From positions 1 through 5,882 of the forward strand of contig CAIXFP010000562.1 of NCBI GenBank assembly GCA_903918705.1: DNA of 5,882 bases, given 5' to 3'. This stretch comes from an uncultured Pseudomonadota bacterium. Lineage in GTDB: Bacteria; Pseudomonadota; Gammaproteobacteria; Burkholderiales; Thiobacillaceae. The translations under genes were made by a program, and so were the position numbers. This document shows positions 4,749 through 5,882 of this stretch, one piece after another. Below the pieces are notes generated by a model. That model saw only the letters and a program-made list of their open reading frames with translations, made no database searches and had not been told where the DNA came from. How positions within the stretch are numbered: the stretch's first letter is position 1; the number at the start of each line of letters is the position of its first letter.

Positions 4749-5798
4749 CTAACCACGCCGGCCAAGACGGTCGAGTACGCGCCCGGCGATGTCGTTGAGG
4801 CTGCATACCTCCGCCGCGGCGCCGAGTTCTATCGCGGCTTTGGGCATGCCGAACACCACGCAGGACGCTTCGTCCTGAGCGATGGTGTAGGCGCCGCTCT
4901 GGCGCATGGTAAGCAGACCCTGGGCGCCGTCCTTGCCCATGCCGGTCATGATGACCCCCAAAGCGTTGGAACCCGCCACCTGGGCGGCACTGTTGAACAG
5001 CACGTCCACGGAAGGCCGGTGCCGGTTCACCGGTTCGGCTTTCGATAACTCGGTGTAGTAGTAGGCGCCACTTTTCCGTACCAGCAGGTGGGAGTGGCCC
5101 GGAGCGATATAGGCATGGCCCGGCACCACCCGCTCGTTGTGTTCCGCCTCCTTCACGGTCATGGCGGAGAGACCGTCGAGGCGTTGCGCGAAGGACTTGG
5201 TGAAGGTTTCCGGCATGTGCTGGGTGACCATCACGGCGGGGGAGGTGGCCGGCATGCGGGTGAGGAATTCCTTCAGGGCCTCGGTGCCGCCGGTGGAGGA
5301 GCCGACGAACACGATCTTCTCGGTGGTGTTGAGGAAATGTCCGGCCAGGGGTTGCGGCCGCTCCGGAGGCGCCGTGCCCAGGGCGTGGCGGCGAATGCGG
5401 GCGCGGGCGGCGGCGCGGATCTTGTCGCCGATCTCGTTGCCCAGTTCGATGAGGCCGTCGCTGACGCCGATGTTGGGCTTGGTGATGAAATCCACCGCCC
5501 CCAGCTCCAGCGCCTTCAGGGTGACCTCGTTGCCGCGCTCGGTCAGGGTGGACACCATCAGCACCGGCATGGGACGCAAACGCATGAGCTTTTCCAGGAA
5601 GTCGAGGCCGTTCATGCGCGGCATTTCCACGTCCAGGGTCAGCACGTCCGGGTTGAGTTGCTTGATCATGTCCCGCGCGGTGATGGGGTCGGGGGCCAGG
5701 CCCACCACCTCCAGGTCGGGCTGGCTGTTGACGATCTCGCGCATCAGGCTGCGGATCAGCGCGGAGTCGTCGATGATCAGGACTTTTATCTTGGCCAT
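4749..5798 (-). CDS. cheB: Chemotaxis protein-glutamate methylesterase/glutamine deamidase CheB
   Basis: A 349-residue two-domain enzyme that removes methyl groups from (and deamidates) chemoreceptors in sensory adaptation, opposing CheR; CheA phosphorylates it. Receiver domain, residues 4-125: D10/D11, phospho-acceptor D56 in TLDVEMPRMNG, T84 region (VSTLT) and K107 in FITKP. A basic, proline-containing linker (about 128-155) precedes the esterase domain, whose catalytic triad is complete: S168 in GSSTGGTEAL, H194 in TQHMP and D290 in MTGMGKDG. The ATG at 5798 gives the standard N-terminus MAKIKVLIIDDS; an in-frame ATG at 5816 would add six residues (MSTRTI) and cannot be excluded, since neither has a visible Shine-Dalgarno. 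Length is typical. The gene usually follows cheR/cheD; those would lie beyond the window edge. A palindromic repeat abuts its 5' end. Confidence 0.96.
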   Translation of the reverse strand: MAKIKVLIIDDSALIRSLMREIVNSQPDLEVVGLAPDPITARDMIKQLNPDVLTLDVEMPRMNGLDFLEKLMRLRPMPVLMVSTLTERGNEVTLKALELGAVDFITKPNIGVSDGLIELGNEIGDKIRAAARARIRRHALGTAPPERPQPLAGHFLNTTEKIVFVGSSTGGTEALKEFLTRMPATSPAVMVTQHMPETFTKSFAQRLDGLSAMTVKEAEHNERVVPGHAYIAPGHSHLLVRKSGAYYYTELSKAEPVNRHRPSVDVLFNSAAQVAGSNALGVIMTGMGKDGAQGLLTMRQSGAYTIAQDEASCVVFGMPKAAIELGAAAEVCSLNDIAGRVLDRLGRRG

Positions 5799-5817
5799 GA
5801 TTGTTCGTGTGCTCATT

Positions 5818-5882
5818 GCGTAGGCCGGGTTAGGCGCAGCCTTAACCCGACAGGTTCGGTGGATCGTCGGGTTACGCTAACC
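5818..5882. repeat. REP-like palindromic intergenic element, truncated by the window end
   Basis: Two inverted units stand head to head. The first folds on itself: CGGGTTA (5826-5832) pairs with TAACCCG (5843-5849), continued by GGC/GCC (5833-5835/5839-5841) around a GCA loop with one bulged T. The second begins GTCGGGTTA (5866-5874), CGC, TAACC and runs off the window; it is the approximate reverse complement of the first arm. The outer end, GCGTAGGCCGGGTTAG, resembles a dispersed element I remember from betaproteobacterial intergenic regions (GTAGGTCGGGTTAG...CTAACCCGACCTAC). Such elements are often mobilised by RAYT-type transposases; none is seen here. Confidence 0.8.

Overview
The window reads as chromosomal DNA from a GC-rich betaproteobacterium, most likely of the Rhodocyclales/Nitrosomonadales type. 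This is inferred from the ubiG, cheB and lplT homologues, the Gram-negative ubiquinone and flagellar chemotaxis genes, and a dispersed palindromic repeat of a kind I remember from that group. Taxonomy is an inference; no rRNA is present.

Left part (1-2273): the first 15 codons of a leftward gene, recognisable as the lysophospholipid transporter lplT, lie at 1-46. An intergenic stretch of about 200 bases separates it from a rightward group: a LysR-type regulator (246-1169), a small uncharacterised protein whose start overlaps the regulator's stop by 4 bases (1166-1513), and, 64 bases on, the ubiquinone methyltransferase ubiG with its own clear ribosome binding site (1578-2273).

Middle (2274-2518): a 245-base convergent intergenic region with no convincing gene. 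It holds two hairpins but no classical terminator.

Right part (2519-5882), all leftward: cheB (chemotaxis methylesterase), then a STAS-domain anti-sigma-factor antagonist, then a 600-residue REC-PP2C-HATPase protein. The last two match the HsbA/HsbR partner-switching pair known from Pseudomonas. There the large protein both phosphorylates (HATPase) and dephosphorylates (PP2C) the STAS protein under control of a receiver domain, and the STAS protein contacts FlgM, the anti-sigma-28 factor. Just upstream of the STAS gene is a near-perfect sigma-28 (FliA) promoter, with an exact GCCGATAA -10 element and consensus spacing. If functional, the switch that tunes FlgM/sigma-28 would itself be expressed by sigma-28, forming a feedback loop. 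The chemotaxis gene cheB next door fits a motility locus.

The right edge carries an inverted-repeat (REP-like) element that abuts the start region of cheB and runs out of the window.
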